64,000 nt of DNA from Pseudomonas koreensis (GCF_012986595.1 NZ_JAAQYM010000006.1:124001-188000), one strand, 5' to 3'. Shown: positions 31,245-40,577, counted from the first letter of the stretch. Notes: generated by a model from the sequence alone, not told the origin. Translations and numbers: made by a program.

Positions 31245-32831
31245 TTATTTGTGGCCGGCTTTACCCAGCGCCTTGGCGACCAGTTGTTCATAAAGTTCGG
31301 CGTAGGGTTCGACCGCTTTGCACCAGTTGAACGGCGCGGCCATGGCCCGGCAGCGCATGGCGTTGAGCAGCTCGGGGAAGGCGAACACCTTGAACGCGCG
31401 GCTCAGGGCTTCGCGGTAGCTGTCGGCGGTGGATTCGTCGAAAAGGAATCCGGTGACACCGTTCTCGATGGTGTCGGCCAGCCCGCCGGTATTGCGCGCC
31501 ACCGGCAACGAACCGAATCGTTGCGCGTACATCTGGCTCAGGCCGCAAGGCTCGTAGCGCGACGGCATCAGCAGGAAATCGCTGCCGGCGAACATGCGCC
31601 GGGCGTCGGTTTCATTGAAGCCGATGCGCACGCCGATCTGCCCTGGGAAGCGCAGCGCCAGTTCACGCATGGCCTGTTCTTCTTCCGGCTCGCCGCGACC
31701 GATGATTGCGATCTGGCCGCCGTTCTGCACGATGTACTCGGACACCGCCTGAGTCAGGTCCAGGCCTTTCTGATAAACCAGACGCGAGACCACGGCGAAC
31801 AACGGCCCGGTGGAATCGTGCAGACCGAACAGTTCACGTACATGGGCGGCGTTGATCGCTTTGCCTTCCCAGTCGCCGATGTGGAACGGCGCGAACAGGT
31901 GTGGATCGGTCGCAGCATCCCAGCTCTCGTCGATGCCGTTGGGGATGCCGCTGAGCAAGCCTTGCTGGGTCTTGGCGGCGAGAAAGCCGTCGAGACCGCA
32001 GCCAAAATCCGGGGTGGTGATCTCTTGCGCATACGTCGCGCTGACCGTGGTGATATGGCTCGAATACGCCATGCCGGCCTTGAGGAACGACATCTTGCCG
32101 TAGAACTCCATGCCTTCCTGTTGCAGGGCATGGGTCGGAATGCCGAGCTCCGGGCACGAGCCGAGGCTGGTCACGCCTTGATAGGCGAGGTTGTGAATGG
32201 TGAACAGGGTCGGCGTACGCTGCCCGCGCCAGTGCATATAGGCGGGCGCCAGACCGGCGGGCCAGTCATGGGCGTGCACCAGATCCGGGCACCAGTGAAT
32301 TTGTGCGAGGTTGGCGGCGATGTCGGCAGCGGCCAGGCCCAGGCGGGCGAAACGAATATGGTTGTCCGGCCAGTCGCGGCCGTTGTTGGCGCCGTAGGGA
32401 GAACCCTCGCGCTCATAGAGTTCGGGGCAGATCAGGACGTAAATCACCAGGCCGTCAGGCATGTCCATGCGGCCGATCTTGCACGGTGGCAGCGCGGCAT
32501 GACCGCCGAGCTCGCCGATGATGTGGATCGGGTTTTCGCTGTGCATCACCTGCGGGTAGCCGGGGATCAACACCCGCACATCGTGCAGGTGCGCCATGGC
32601 GCGGGGCAGGGCGGCGGAGACGTCACCCAGACCACCGGTCTTCACCAGATCGGCGATTTCCGAGGTCACGAACAATACTTTTTTCTTGTTGGGGTTCTGG
32701 CTGGCGACGGGCGTCAGCGTTTTGGTGCTCGGGACGTTGATCGACCGGCTGCCGGGAAGACTCACGGTGCTCGATTCACCAACCGCCTGCTGAGCACGCT
32801 CTCCCTGAATTTCCAATGCCGCACTGATCAT
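31245..32831 (-). CDS. glgA: Glycogen synthase GlgA
   Basis: GT5 starch/glycogen synthase that adds glucose from a nucleotide sugar to alpha-1,4-glucan. It has 528 residues. The donor-binding KTGGLGDVSAALP motif is at about residues 62-74, and the C-terminal half has MPSRYEPCGLSQMYAQRFGSL with the conserved E and the ARNTGGLADTIE loop. There is a roughly 45-residue N-terminal extension before the GT5 domain. GGGAG precedes the ATG at 32831, which supports this start over the in-frame upstream one. No glgC is in the window. Some GlgA homologues make maltose-1-phosphate, so the real product should not be assumed. Confidence 0.93.
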   Translation of the reverse strand: MISAALEIQGERAQQAVGESSTVSLPGSRSINVPSTKTLTPVASQNPNKKKVLFVTSEIADLVKTGGLGDVSAALPRAMAHLHDVRVLIPGYPQVMHSENPIHIIGELGGHAALPPCKIGRMDMPDGLVIYVLICPELYEREGSPYGANNGRDWPDNHIRFARLGLAAADIAANLAQIHWCPDLVHAHDWPAGLAPAYMHWRGQRTPTLFTIHNLAYQGVTSLGSCPELGIPTHALQQEGMEFYGKMSFLKAGMAYSSHITTVSATYAQEITTPDFGCGLDGFLAAKTQQGLLSGIPNGIDESWDAATDPHLFAPFHIGDWEGKAINAAHVRELFGLHDSTGPLFAVVSRLVYQKGLDLTQAVSEYIVQNGGQIAIIGRGEPEEEQAMRELALRFPGQIGVRIGFNETDARRMFAGSDFLLMPSRYEPCGLSQMYAQRFGSLPVARNTGGLADTIENGVTGFLFDESTADSYREALSRAFKVFAFPELLNAMRCRAMAAPFNWCKAVEPYAELYEQLVAKALGKAGHK

Positions 32832-33417
32832 ATGAATCTCCCGTGTCGTTGATCTGATTCTTGTATCGAACAAGCTGTGGCCAAATCCTGTGGCCGGGCG
32901 CAAACGCGCCACGCATCGGTGAGCAAACGCTACCCAACACGTGCAAAGCAGAATGGGTGAATGGGCCGTTGCAAGGATTGCACCAGTCGCGTTGACCCTG
33001 CCTTTCAGATGACCCGCCGCAATCAGCAAAAGTTTCGACAATTTTTCGGCTATGTGACCGGGCGGTTTTACCCCGCGAAAATCAGTCTAGGCCAGATCCT
33101 AGAGCGGGCCAGAGCAAATGGGTAAATTGTTCGACAATCGGTTGGCAGGCGGCGAAAGCCGTGGTCTGCAGACAGAAACGCACCGACGAAGTGCAGGTTT
33201 TTTTGCTGGAGAGGACCAAAACGGTGACTGGCCGGTCACGATTCTGTGCTAGTGCAAAGGGAGGGTGCACTGTTGTGGTGCGGGCAGTTTGTTGATCGGG
33301 TGTCTGTGCGGGCCTCATCGCGAGCAGGCTCACTCCTACAGAGGAACGCATTGCAATGTGTAGGAGTGAGCCTGCTCGCGATGGCGTCGGAGGGCGCACC
33401 GCAACGAGAAATTGCGG
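32832..33417. other. 586-nt intergenic region upstream of glgA
   Basis: No convincing gene. The part nearest glgA must carry the promoter of the glgA-treZ-malQ-treY operon. A run around 33055-33200 is AT-richer than its surroundings. A REP palindrome occupies 33315-33384. I see no clear riboswitch or operator. Confidence 0.5.
33315..33384. repeat. REP palindrome, GCGAGCAGGCTCACTCCTAC type
   Basis: TCGCGAGCAGGCTCACTCCT and its reverse complement around a short spacer. A near-identical arm pair is at 60997-61089. Confidence 0.8.
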
Positions 33418-34371
33418 TCAGTTCAACAGGCGAACCGGACTCCCGGCGACCCAAGCCTGAATATCCTCGATCATCTGCGAAAAGAACTGTTGATAGTTCT
33501 GCCGGCTGACATACCCCACATGTGGCGTGGCCAGCACATTGTCCAGGGTGCGAAATGGATGCAGTTCCGGCAACGGTTCTTGATCGAACACATCCAGCGC
33601 CGCCCCGGCAATCTTCTGTTTCTGCAAGGCCTTGATCAGCGCTGCTTCATCGACGATCGGCCCGCGGGCGGTGTTGACCAGCAGCGCTGTCGGCTTCATC
33701 CAGTCCAGCGCCTGGGCGTCGACCAGCCCGCGACTGCGCTCGCTGAGTACCAGATGCACCGAGAGCACATCGGCCTGTTCGAACAATTGCTGTTTGCTGA
33801 CGTAGGTCACGCCGGCCTGCTGCGCGCGTTCAGCGGTGAGGTTTTCGCTCCAGGCGATCACGCGCATACCAAACACCTGACCGAATTGCGCGACCTTCTG
33901 ACCGATGCTGCCAAGACCGAGGATGCCCAGGGTCTGGCCATGCAGGTCGCCGCCCAGCCCCTGCTGCCAGCCGCCGGCGCGCAGGGCGTTGGCTTCATTG
34001 AGCAGATTGCGCGTGGCGGCCATGATCAGCGCCCAGGTCAGTTCCGGCGCCGCGTGCTTGTAGCTGTCGGTGCCACAGACCTTGATTCCTAGGCTGGCGG
34101 CCGCCTGCATGTCCAGCGCCGCGTTGCGCATGCCGCCGGTGACCAGCAGCTTGAGGTTGGGCAGGCGCTGGAGCAGGTCCTGGTCGAAACGCGTGCGCTC
34201 GCGCATCACGCAGATCACCTGGTATTTGCCCAGTCGCTCGGCCAGTGTGGCGTTGTCCGCCGGGTATTCATGCACAAACGTCACTTCGCCGATGCTGTCG
34301 AGCACCGACCAGTCGACCACATCCCGCGCCACGTCCTGCCAGTCATCGATTACTGCAATCTGCACCGCCAT
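33418..34371 (-). CDS. D-2-hydroxyacid dehydrogenase family protein
   Basis: A 317-residue NAD(P)-dependent oxidoreductase of the D-isomer-specific family. The cofactor fold shows TLGILGLGSIGQKVAQFG at about residues 145-162. The catalytic residues are the Arg in NTARGPIVDEAAL, the Glu in DVFDQEPLPE and the His in ATPHVGYVS. The substrate (2-keto acid, glyoxylate or phosphoglycerate-like) cannot be assigned. It lies 13 nt upstream of the hydrolase gene stop in the same direction, with a gap that leaves operon structure open. Confidence 0.9.
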   Translation of the reverse strand: MAVQIAVIDDWQDVARDVVDWSVLDSIGEVTFVHEYPADNATLAERLGKYQVICVMRERTRFDQDLLQRLPNLKLLVTGGMRNAALDMQAAASLGIKVCGTDSYKHAAPELTWALIMAATRNLLNEANALRAGGWQQGLGGDLHGQTLGILGLGSIGQKVAQFGQVFGMRVIAWSENLTAERAQQAGVTYVSKQQLFEQADVLSVHLVLSERSRGLVDAQALDWMKPTALLVNTARGPIVDEAALIKALQKQKIAGAALDVFDQEPLPELHPFRTLDNVLATPHVGYVSRQNYQQFFSQMIEDIQAWVAGSPVRLLN

Positions 34372-34384
34372 CAGCCTTACCTCA

Positions 34385-35437
34385 TCAACGAACGGGATTC
34401 GGGTTGTTCAGCCAGCCGAGCAAGGCCTGATGAAATTTCGCCGGTTCTTCCATCTGCGGCGCGTGGCCGAGGCCGGGAAATTCCACCAGTGTCGACTGTG
34501 GTATCAGCTTGGCGACCTGTTTGCCGAGCACGTCATAGTGGCCGATCTTCGCCTTGACCTCAGGGGTGGCGAGATCTTTGCCAATGGCCGTGGTATCGGA
34601 GGTGCCGATCAGCAACAGGGTCGGCATCTTCAGGTCCTTGAACTCGTAGTACACCGGCTGGGTGAAGATCATGTCGTAGATCAGTGCCGAGTTCCACGCC
34701 ACCTGGGTCTTGCCCGGGCCATTGCTCAAGCCGGCGAGCATGTCGACCCAGCGCTCGAATTCCGGTTTCCAGCGGCCGTCGTAATAGGTGCTGCGCTCGT
34801 AGTCGCGAATGCCTTGGGCGGTGACCTTCAGCTCGCGCTGATACCACTGATCGACCGTGCGCCAAGGCACGCCGAGGGCTTTCCAGTCTTCCAGGCCGAT
34901 CGGGTTGACCAGCGCCAGTTGCTCGACCTGGTCCGGGAACAACAGGGCGTAGCGCGTGGCGAGCATGCCGCCGGTGGAGTGACCGAGCAGGGTGGCTTTC
35001 TGGATGCCCAGTGCCTTGAGCAGTTGCTGGGTGTTGCTCGCCAGTTGCTGGAAGCTGTACTGATAGTGGTCGGGCTTGCTGGAGGTGCAGAAACCGATCT
35101 GATCCGGCGCGACGACCCGGTACCCGGCCTCGCTCAAGGCCTTGATCGAACTGTCCCAGGTGGCAGCGCAAAAATTCTTGCCGTGCATCAGCACCACGGT
35201 GCGGCCATTGGCTTTGCCGTGGGCGGCGACGTCCATGTAACCCATCTGCAGGGATTTACCCTGGGACTGAAAGGCAAAGTGCTTGAGCGTGTAGGGATAC
35301 TGGAAGCCTTGCAGCTCCGGGCCATACGTGGGGCCCGCTTCGGGCACTGCATCAGTGGACGCGGCGGCCTGGGCAAACAGCGGCAACGCGGCCGTCAGGA
35401 ACAGGCCGGGCAGCCAGCGGGTCAGCGTGACGGACAT
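34385..35437 (-). CDS. Exported alpha/beta hydrolase
   Basis: A 350-residue protein with an N-terminal signal peptide (about residues 1-25, WLPGLFLTAALPLFAQAAA). The alpha/beta hydrolase core follows: oxyanion region VVLMHGKNFCAATWD, nucleophile elbow LLGHSTGGMLATRYA (Ser at about 150), acid probably in IGTSDTTAIG, and the catalytic His in GLGHAPQMEEP. It is probably periplasmic. Related enzymes include esterases and epoxide hydrolases; the substrate is unknown. Confidence 0.9.
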   Translation of the reverse strand: MSVTLTRWLPGLFLTAALPLFAQAAASTDAVPEAGPTYGPELQGFQYPYTLKHFAFQSQGKSLQMGYMDVAAHGKANGRTVVLMHGKNFCAATWDSSIKALSEAGYRVVAPDQIGFCTSSKPDHYQYSFQQLASNTQQLLKALGIQKATLLGHSTGGMLATRYALLFPDQVEQLALVNPIGLEDWKALGVPWRTVDQWYQRELKVTAQGIRDYERSTYYDGRWKPEFERWVDMLAGLSNGPGKTQVAWNSALIYDMIFTQPVYYEFKDLKMPTLLLIGTSDTTAIGKDLATPEVKAKIGHYDVLGKQVAKLIPQSTLVEFPGLGHAPQMEEPAKFHQALLGWLNNPNPVR

Positions 35438-35522
35438 AGGGCAAACTCCATTGAAATCAGCCGATGCTGGAACGGCGGGATTAGGGCGACGTTAACCACA
35501 GGCAACCGCCGTGGCGAAATGT

Positions 35523-35957
35523 TCAACCCAGCCAACCGGAAGTCAGCAGCGCCACCACGGCGTAACGCGCAGCCTTGGCGACGGTGACGATCAACACAAA
35601 GCGCCCGAGTGGCTCGCGCATGACGCCGGCGATCAGGGTCAGCGGATCGCCGATCACCGGCAACCAGCTGAGCAGCAGTGACCAGTGACCGTAACGCTCA
35701 TAGTGCTTGCGCGCGGTGTCCATGTGCTTCGCGCTGACGGGAAACCAGCGCCGATCCTGAAAGCGTTCGATGCCGCGTCCCAGCCACCAGTTGACCAGCG
35801 AACCCAGCACATTACCCAGCGTCGCCACAGCCAGCAGCCCCCACAACCAGTAGCGGTCGCTGACGATCAGGCCGACCAGCAGCGCTTCGGATTGCAGCGG
35901 CAAGAGTGTCGCCGCGCCGAACGCCGCCGCGAACAGCCCGACGTAACCGGCGACCAT
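35523..35957 (-). CDS. YqaA/DedA-like (VTT domain) membrane protein
   Basis: A 144-residue integral membrane protein of the YqaA group of SNARE-associated/DedA-type proteins. The visible segments are GYVGLFAAAFGAATLLPLQS, LWGLLAVATLGNVLGSLVNWWLG, and a C-terminal LLLSWLPVIGDPLTLIAGVM then FVLIVTVAKAARYAVVALL. The conserved Gly/Pro/Arg region (GDPLTLIAGVMRE) matches the family, some of whose members are lipid scramblases or flippases. Its ATG shares one base with the stop of the upstream DUF411 gene (TGATG), so the two are coupled. Confidence 0.88.
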   Translation of the reverse strand: MVAGYVGLFAAAFGAATLLPLQSEALLVGLIVSDRYWLWGLLAVATLGNVLGSLVNWWLGRGIERFQDRRWFPVSAKHMDTARKHYERYGHWSLLLSWLPVIGDPLTLIAGVMREPLGRFVLIVTVAKAARYAVVALLTSGWLG

Positions 35958-36403
35958 CAGTGAGCCGGGTAGTCCGCCACCACCACGTCCGTGCCGTCCT
36001 TCTTCAGGCCGATCACTTGATAGGCATCGCTCATGCCGTCCATTTCCATTCCCGGCGAACCCATCGGCATGCCCGGTGCGGCCACGCCCAGCAGGTCGTC
36101 GCGTTTGCTCAGGGCCAGCACTTGTTCAGCCGGAACATGGCCCTCGACGAACTTGCCGTTGATCAGCGCGGTGTGGCACGAGCCCAGGCGCGGTGGCACG
36201 CCGTGTTGCTGCTTGAAACTGCTCATGTCGCTTTCGACGTGGTCTTCGACTTTAAAGCCGTTGGCTTCGAGGTGGCTGATCCATTTTTTGCAGCAGCCAC
36301 AATTGGCGTCGCGATGGACTTCGATCGGGATCAGGTCGGCGGCCTGGGCCAGGGAGGACAGGAGCAAGGCGCCGAGGGCGGCCAGTCGCAAAGGATTTCG
36401 CAT
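35957..36403 (-). CDS. DUF411 metal-binding-type exported protein
   Basis: A 148-residue protein with a signal peptide (MRNPLRLAALGALLLSSLAQA). The DUF411 signature has cysteines and histidines suited to metal binding: VHRDANCGCCKKWISHLE and LGSCHTALINGKFVEGHVPAEQV. A methionine-rich stretch, PGMPMGSPGMEMDGM, resembles periplasmic copper-binding regions. Family members are often near copper resistance genes; none is seen here. A copper chaperone role is an inference. It is coupled to the YqaA-like gene downstream. Confidence 0.88.
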   Translation of the reverse strand: MRNPLRLAALGALLLSSLAQAADLIPIEVHRDANCGCCKKWISHLEANGFKVEDHVESDMSSFKQQHGVPPRLGSCHTALINGKFVEGHVPAEQVLALSKRDDLLGVAAPGMPMGSPGMEMDGMSDAYQVIGLKKDGTDVVVADYPAH

Positions 36404-36606
36404 GAGGGGTTCTCGACTCGCAGACAAACCAGAGATGAACCTGTGGCTTGCCACAGGCGGGAGTTTCCAGGCGGCCATTTTGACCGGATTATCCTGCCCG
36501 GCATCAACGGAGTGTTTCAAGTTGATACAAACAGGCCGGCAGGATGATCATGGATCAAAGTCTGCTGAGCGCGAGATGACAAATCTGTCAGATAAAACAC
36601 GATCCC

Positions 36607-36693
36607 CTGTAGGAGCTGCGGCACGCTGCGATCTTTTGACTTTGCTTCCTGAAATCAAAATCAAAAGATCGCAGCGTGCCGCAGCTCCTACAG
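36607..36693. repeat. REP palindrome downstream of the chemoreceptor gene
   Basis: Perfect inverted repeat of the TGTAGGAGCTGCGGCACGC type. Compared with 7160 and 9653, several arm bases differ, and the opposite arm carries the matching changes. Confidence 0.85.
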
Positions 36694-36703
36694 AAGCGGA
36701 GCG

Positions 36704-38695
36704 TTAACGAACCTTGAACCGCCCCATGATCGCGCTGACCCGGCTGTTGGCTTCCAGCAACTGGCGGGTGTTGGTTTCGCTGGCCTGGCCGCTGTGCACC
36801 AGTTCTTCGACCATGTGGCGGATCTGCACCATGCTGCGGTTGATCTCTTCGGTCACCGCACTTTGCTGCTCGGCTGCTGTGGCGATCTGCGTGCTGAGGC
36901 TGTTGATGTGGCTGACCGAGCCGGCCATTTCATCCAGCCCCGAGGTGACCCGGGCGGTGGCGTCGGCGGCGGACTGGCAACTGGCCTGGGTGTTTTCCAT
37001 GGCACTGACCGAGGAACTCACGCCCTGGGTCAGGCGGGTGAGCATTTCGTTGATTTCCGAGGTGCTGGCCTGGGTGCGGGCGGCGAGGGCACGCACTTCA
37101 TCGGCAACCACGGCGAACCCGCGACCTTGTTCCCCGGCACGGGCCGCTTCGATCGCGGCGTTGAGGGCCAGCAGGTTGGTCTGCCCGGCGATGGCGCCGA
37201 TCACCCCGAGAATCTCGGTGATGCGCTGCGCGTCCTGCTGCATGTTCTCGACTTTCTGGGTGGCGCTGGCCACTTCGCCGATCAACGCCACCACGCTGTT
37301 GGTCGCTTCACCCACCACCACCCGCGAACGGTCGGCGTTTTCATTGGCGCGTTGAGTGAACGCGGCGGTTTCAGCGGCGTTCTGCGCGACGCTGTCGGCG
37401 GTCGAACTCATTTCGGTGATGGCGGTGACGGTCTGGTCGGTTTCCGAAGCATGGCGCAACAGGATCTGGCTGGTGTGCGCCGAGGTGCGTTGCAGGTCGT
37501 CGAGGCTCGTCGCCATCGCGCCGGTGGCCTGGGTCACTTCACCGATCATGTTTTGCAGGTAGGCAATAAAGGTGTTGATCGAGTGTCCGATGGCTCCCAG
37601 TTCGTCCTCGGCACGGATGGTGATGCGTCGGGTCAGGTCGGCATCGCCGCTGGACAGCAAGTCGATGTTGGCTTTCAGCGCTTTCATCCGCGAAACCAGT
37701 TGGCGGATCGCATAGACCTGCAACAGCACCAGCAGGATCACCAGCGGAATCTGCAGCAGGCTCAGGGTGCTGAGCACGTCGTCACGCTGAGCGGTGAGCA
37801 TCTTGGTCGGCAGGGCGGTCGCGAGGAACCATGGCGTGCCCTCGATCGGGCGCATGAAGAAGGTGCTGGCCTCGCCGTTGTTGTCGAACTCGACGCGTTG
37901 CGCCTGATCGCGATTCTGCAGGCCGGCCTTGACCTGGCTGGCGAAGGTCGAACTCGCGGCCAGTTCACTGATGTTCTTCAGAACGATCGGGCCGCTGATG
38001 CGCGAGCTGTTGCTGATGATCTTGCCGTCGGCTTCGACGATCAGCATTTCGGCGTTCAGGTCTTTTTCCTTGCGCGCCACCAGGTCGTTGAAGAAGCCCA
38101 GTGTCACGTCGATGGTCGATACTCCCCAGGCGCTGCCGTTTTTCTGGATCGCCATGGCGCAGTTGGTGCGTGGCTCGGCACTCGCGTCATCTTTATAGGC
38201 CGCTGCCCAGGCGCACTGGCCGCGCGGGGTCTGCATGCCGCCCTTGTACCAGCTCTGGTCGTAGTAGTTGGGCGCGGCGTCGCTGTTCCAGAAGGTGTTC
38301 ACCGCCAGTTTGCCCGAGGCATCACGGTGCCAGAAGGTGCTGAATTTGTTGCGCCCGGCCTCACGCTGGCCTGGCAGCGGCCAGATCCCGCCGCCAAACA
38401 CTTTCAGCTCGCCGTACTGGTCAACCAGCCCCGGCAATACCGTGTCGATGGCCGCGCTGTCGAGCAGGGGAATGGTCTGGGTGATGCTGCGCTGCTGCGA
38501 TTGGACCTTGTTCAGCTCGCCCTGAATCTGCTCGGCAACTTCGGCGATGCGATTGAGCACCACCTGCTCTTCGGTATGACGCAGCTTGGGCGCGACCAGT
38601 TGGCTGATACCGACCACGGTCAGTACCGACAGCAACAGGATGAACAGAACCAGAAACAGGGTGTAGCGAGCCTGAATGGTGCGGAATGCGGGCAT
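36704..38695 (-). CDS. Methyl-accepting chemotaxis protein with periplasmic dCache-like sensor
   Basis: A 663-residue chemoreceptor. Transmembrane helix 1 is at about 12-32 (FLVLFILLLSVLTVVGISQL) and helix 2 at about 310-330 (LLQIPLVILLVLLQVYAI). The roughly 275-residue periplasmic part between them fits a double Cache domain, with YDQSWYKGG and IDVTLGFFNDLV as typical elements. A HAMP region (about 330-385) and a signalling domain follow, with the hairpin tip EILGVIGAIAGQTNLLALNAAIEAAR split around residue 510. AAGGACC precedes the ATG at 38695. The ligand cannot be named. There is no other chemotaxis gene nearby. Confidence 0.92.
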   Translation of the reverse strand: MPAFRTIQARYTLFLVLFILLLSVLTVVGISQLVAPKLRHTEEQVVLNRIAEVAEQIQGELNKVQSQQRSITQTIPLLDSAAIDTVLPGLVDQYGELKVFGGGIWPLPGQREAGRNKFSTFWHRDASGKLAVNTFWNSDAAPNYYDQSWYKGGMQTPRGQCAWAAAYKDDASAEPRTNCAMAIQKNGSAWGVSTIDVTLGFFNDLVARKEKDLNAEMLIVEADGKIISNSSRISGPIVLKNISELAASSTFASQVKAGLQNRDQAQRVEFDNNGEASTFFMRPIEGTPWFLATALPTKMLTAQRDDVLSTLSLLQIPLVILLVLLQVYAIRQLVSRMKALKANIDLLSSGDADLTRRITIRAEDELGAIGHSINTFIAYLQNMIGEVTQATGAMATSLDDLQRTSAHTSQILLRHASETDQTVTAITEMSSTADSVAQNAAETAAFTQRANENADRSRVVVGEATNSVVALIGEVASATQKVENMQQDAQRITEILGVIGAIAGQTNLLALNAAIEAARAGEQGRGFAVVADEVRALAARTQASTSEINEMLTRLTQGVSSSVSAMENTQASCQSAADATARVTSGLDEMAGSVSHINSLSTQIATAAEQQSAVTEEINRSMVQIRHMVEELVHSGQASETNTRQLLEANSRVSAIMGRFKVR

Positions 38696-39074
38696 GGATA
38701 CCGGTCCTTGAGCTGCGATTTTTTATTGTGGAGTCGGGGAAAAGCGGCGGGGGTACACCAGCGTATCGTCGGCGCGCGGCGAAGCTTTAGGTACTTTCGT
38801 GCAACAAATCGCCGGGCTGACCAGAGGCAGGTATCGGCGTTGATACAAACCCTTCAATCGCCTTGTGCGGCGGCCTGAAAAATCTTCGACGGCGTTCACG
38901 CAATCAGCCCTAGCTCCCGCCACAGCACGCTTGTCATGATTTGTATCGAGAATGTACAGAAATTGTAAGCGACTGCACCAAAAGGGTTGGTGCCATTACT
39001 TGGCCGGTAGATACTCCCGGCATTCGAGTGGTCCACCAAGGACATTTCATGGTTTTTCTACAGGGAGTCTTCTC
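38696..39074. other. 379-nt divergent intergenic region
   Basis: Holds the promoters of the chemoreceptor (minus) and of the 175-residue unknown gene (plus). The only clear element is the palindrome at 38975-38993. I found no coding signal and no confident sigma-factor motif. Confidence 0.5.
38975..38993. promoter_or_regulatory. GCACCAA / TTGGTGC palindrome, possible operator
   Basis: Perfect 7-nt arms around AAGGG, about 80 nt before the 175-residue gene. It could be a repressor site or a transcript hairpin. No regulator can be assigned. Confidence 0.45.
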
Positions 39075-39602
39075 ATGACGATCGGCATTGTCGGCGGCTG
39101 GGAGAGCAAGGCAGGGGTGCTGGTGCGCAATACCGGCGCGAAAAAGCAGGTGAGTCAGAGCGTCAAGGTGCAGCAGATGCTGACCATGGTCGGCAACGAC
39201 CCGAACGCGCTGAACACTGCGGAAATGGACAAGCAGGGCCTGCGCAAGAACATCAAGGGTTTTGATCCGTCGAACACCTCGGTCAAGCAACTGGGCAATC
39301 TGAGCGTTTTCCTGCGCAGCCGCGGCCTGATCTCCGAGATCACTTCCTTCACCTTGCTCAATGCCGGCGACAAGTTCGACCGTTTCGGCGTGACCAAGGA
39401 CGTAGATGCCAAATTCAACGCGCTGGAGTATTTCGCCACCCAGCTCGACGCCATCCAGAGCAACGGCCTCAATGGCAACGCCTACGGCAAGAACCTGATC
39501 CCTGAATATAAAAAGGCGATCTACGTCCTGCAGAACCTCAAGACCTACGGTGAAGGCAACGCGCCTAAACCGGTAGATCAAGGCGTCAAGGCCAAGGCTT
39601 AA
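39075..39602 (+). CDS. Uncharacterised 175-residue protein
   Basis: Not recognised. It is a soluble protein without signal peptide or membrane segment, starting MTIGIVGGWESKAGVLVRN. It is rich in Lys, Asn, Gly and Val and low in Cys and Trp. The middle (MDKQGLRKNIKGFDPSNTSV then LGNLSVFLRSRGLISEIT) looks helical. GGGAG lies 8 nt before the ATG at 39075, and a strong terminator follows directly, so it is a monocistronic gene. The short glycine-rich start and lack of enzymatic motifs suggest a structural or binding role, but nothing more can be said. Confidence 0.8.
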   Translation: MTIGIVGGWESKAGVLVRNTGAKKQVSQSVKVQQMLTMVGNDPNALNTAEMDKQGLRKNIKGFDPSNTSVKQLGNLSVFLRSRGLISEITSFTLLNAGDKFDRFGVTKDVDAKFNALEYFATQLDAIQSNGLNGNAYGKNLIPEYKKAIYVLQNLKTYGEGNAPKPVDQGVKAKA

Positions 39603-39613
39603 GCCGAACCTTT

Positions 39614-39646
39614 ACGGCCCGCCCATCCTTTGGGCGGGCCGTTTTC
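39614..39646 (+). terminator. Rho-independent terminator after the 175-residue gene
   Basis: ACGGCCCGCCC and GGGCGGGCCGT form a perfect 11-bp stem around a short loop, followed by TTTTC. It lies between this gene and the convergent GNAT gene. Confidence 0.9.
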
Positions 39647-40577
39647 ATTTCTGCTTGCGGCACATTTCAGCAAGCGCCAGCGCCTGAGCCTGCAGGTGCT
39701 GCATGTGCGGGCAGTGCAAGGTCAGCGTGGCGGGCTGATAACCGCGATGAAACAGCGCCAGCCAGCCTTCGCTGCGTTCATCGGGAACAATCCCGGTGAA
39801 GGCAAAACCCACTGCAGCCAGATCTTCCAGTGCGCCGGCAAAGCCGTCGGCGAGTCGCAGCCGGATCGATGTCAACCACTGCGCAGGCAATTGCCCTAAC
39901 TGTTTGAGCAGGTTTTCATCCAGCGTCTTGAGTAACACGTCGTAACGCCCCGAGGCGTGTTCGAAATGCACCTTCGGCCCCTTCCATGGCGGGGTTTTGT
40001 CAGCGACGCCAAATACGGATTGCAGGTGCTGCATCAGCTCGCGACATGCCACGGGCCAGGCCAGCGCCGGCAGCGGGCGTCGATAGCCGTCAATGCTGCA
40101 ATAGCCGACAACGATGGTCTCGCGTCCGGGGCCGCCAAACGGTGAGGGCACGTAGTCCGGCAACAGCCCGCAACTGTGAAACCCCAGGCCCGCCGCCATA
40201 CGCTGGGTGTACGGGTGCTGTGTCACCTGTTTGATGGTGACGCCCCGGTAATCGAGCGCCTGCGCATGAATCAGCAACTGTCGGCCCAACAGGGTGGCAA
40301 CGTTCTGCCCGCGCGTGTCGGGGTGCACCACACTCAGCGCCAGTTCCGCGGTCGATGAATGGCACGCCGCCTGGCGAAACAACGTGGCGTGCCCGCGGAT
40401 GTTGTCGTCGACCAATGCCACCAGCGAGTGCCAGCGACCGTCGCAATGGTTCTGGCTGATCATGCAGGGCAGGTAGACGTGGGGTTGCACGTAATGGTCG
40501 CCGTAGATTTCCCGGAACAGGCTACTGACCGCCGGCGCATCGCTGAGACGATAGCGGCGCAGGATGACCGGGTTCAT
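39645..40577 (-). CDS. GNAT family acyltransferase, last gene of the lux-like operon
   Basis: A 310-residue protein whose N-terminal half (about 1-165) is a GNAT fold, with LRRYRLSDAPAVSSLFREIY and acyl-CoA-binding motif A in VVHPDTRGQNVATLLGRQL. The C-terminal half (about 170-310) is less clear and may be a second, degenerate domain; single GNAT proteins are about half this length. Its ATG shares a base with the upstream ligase stop (TGATG), so it belongs to the five-gene operon. It may acylate the operon product, or supply self-protection. Confidence 0.85.
   Translation of the reverse strand: MNPVILRRYRLSDAPAVSSLFREIYGDHYVQPHVYLPCMISQNHCDGRWHSLVALVDDNIRGHATLFRQAACHSSTAELALSVVHPDTRGQNVATLLGRQLLIHAQALDYRGVTIKQVTQHPYTQRMAAGLGFHSCGLLPDYVPSPFGGPGRETIVVGYCSIDGYRRPLPALAWPVACRELMQHLQSVFGVADKTPPWKGPKVHFEHASGRYDVLLKTLDENLLKQLGQLPAQWLTSIRLRLADGFAGALEDLAAVGFAFTGIVPDERSEGWLALFHRGYQPATLTLHCPHMQHLQAQALALAEMCRKQK

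Noticed and set aside
31225..31291. Longer treZ start at 31291
   Set aside because: It would extend back over the end of glgA, and the ATG at 31225 has a better ribosome-binding site and matches the family N terminus.
38696..38760. FliA (sigma-28) promoter for the chemoreceptor
   Set aside because: I looked for TAAA-N15-GCCGATAA and found no acceptable match.
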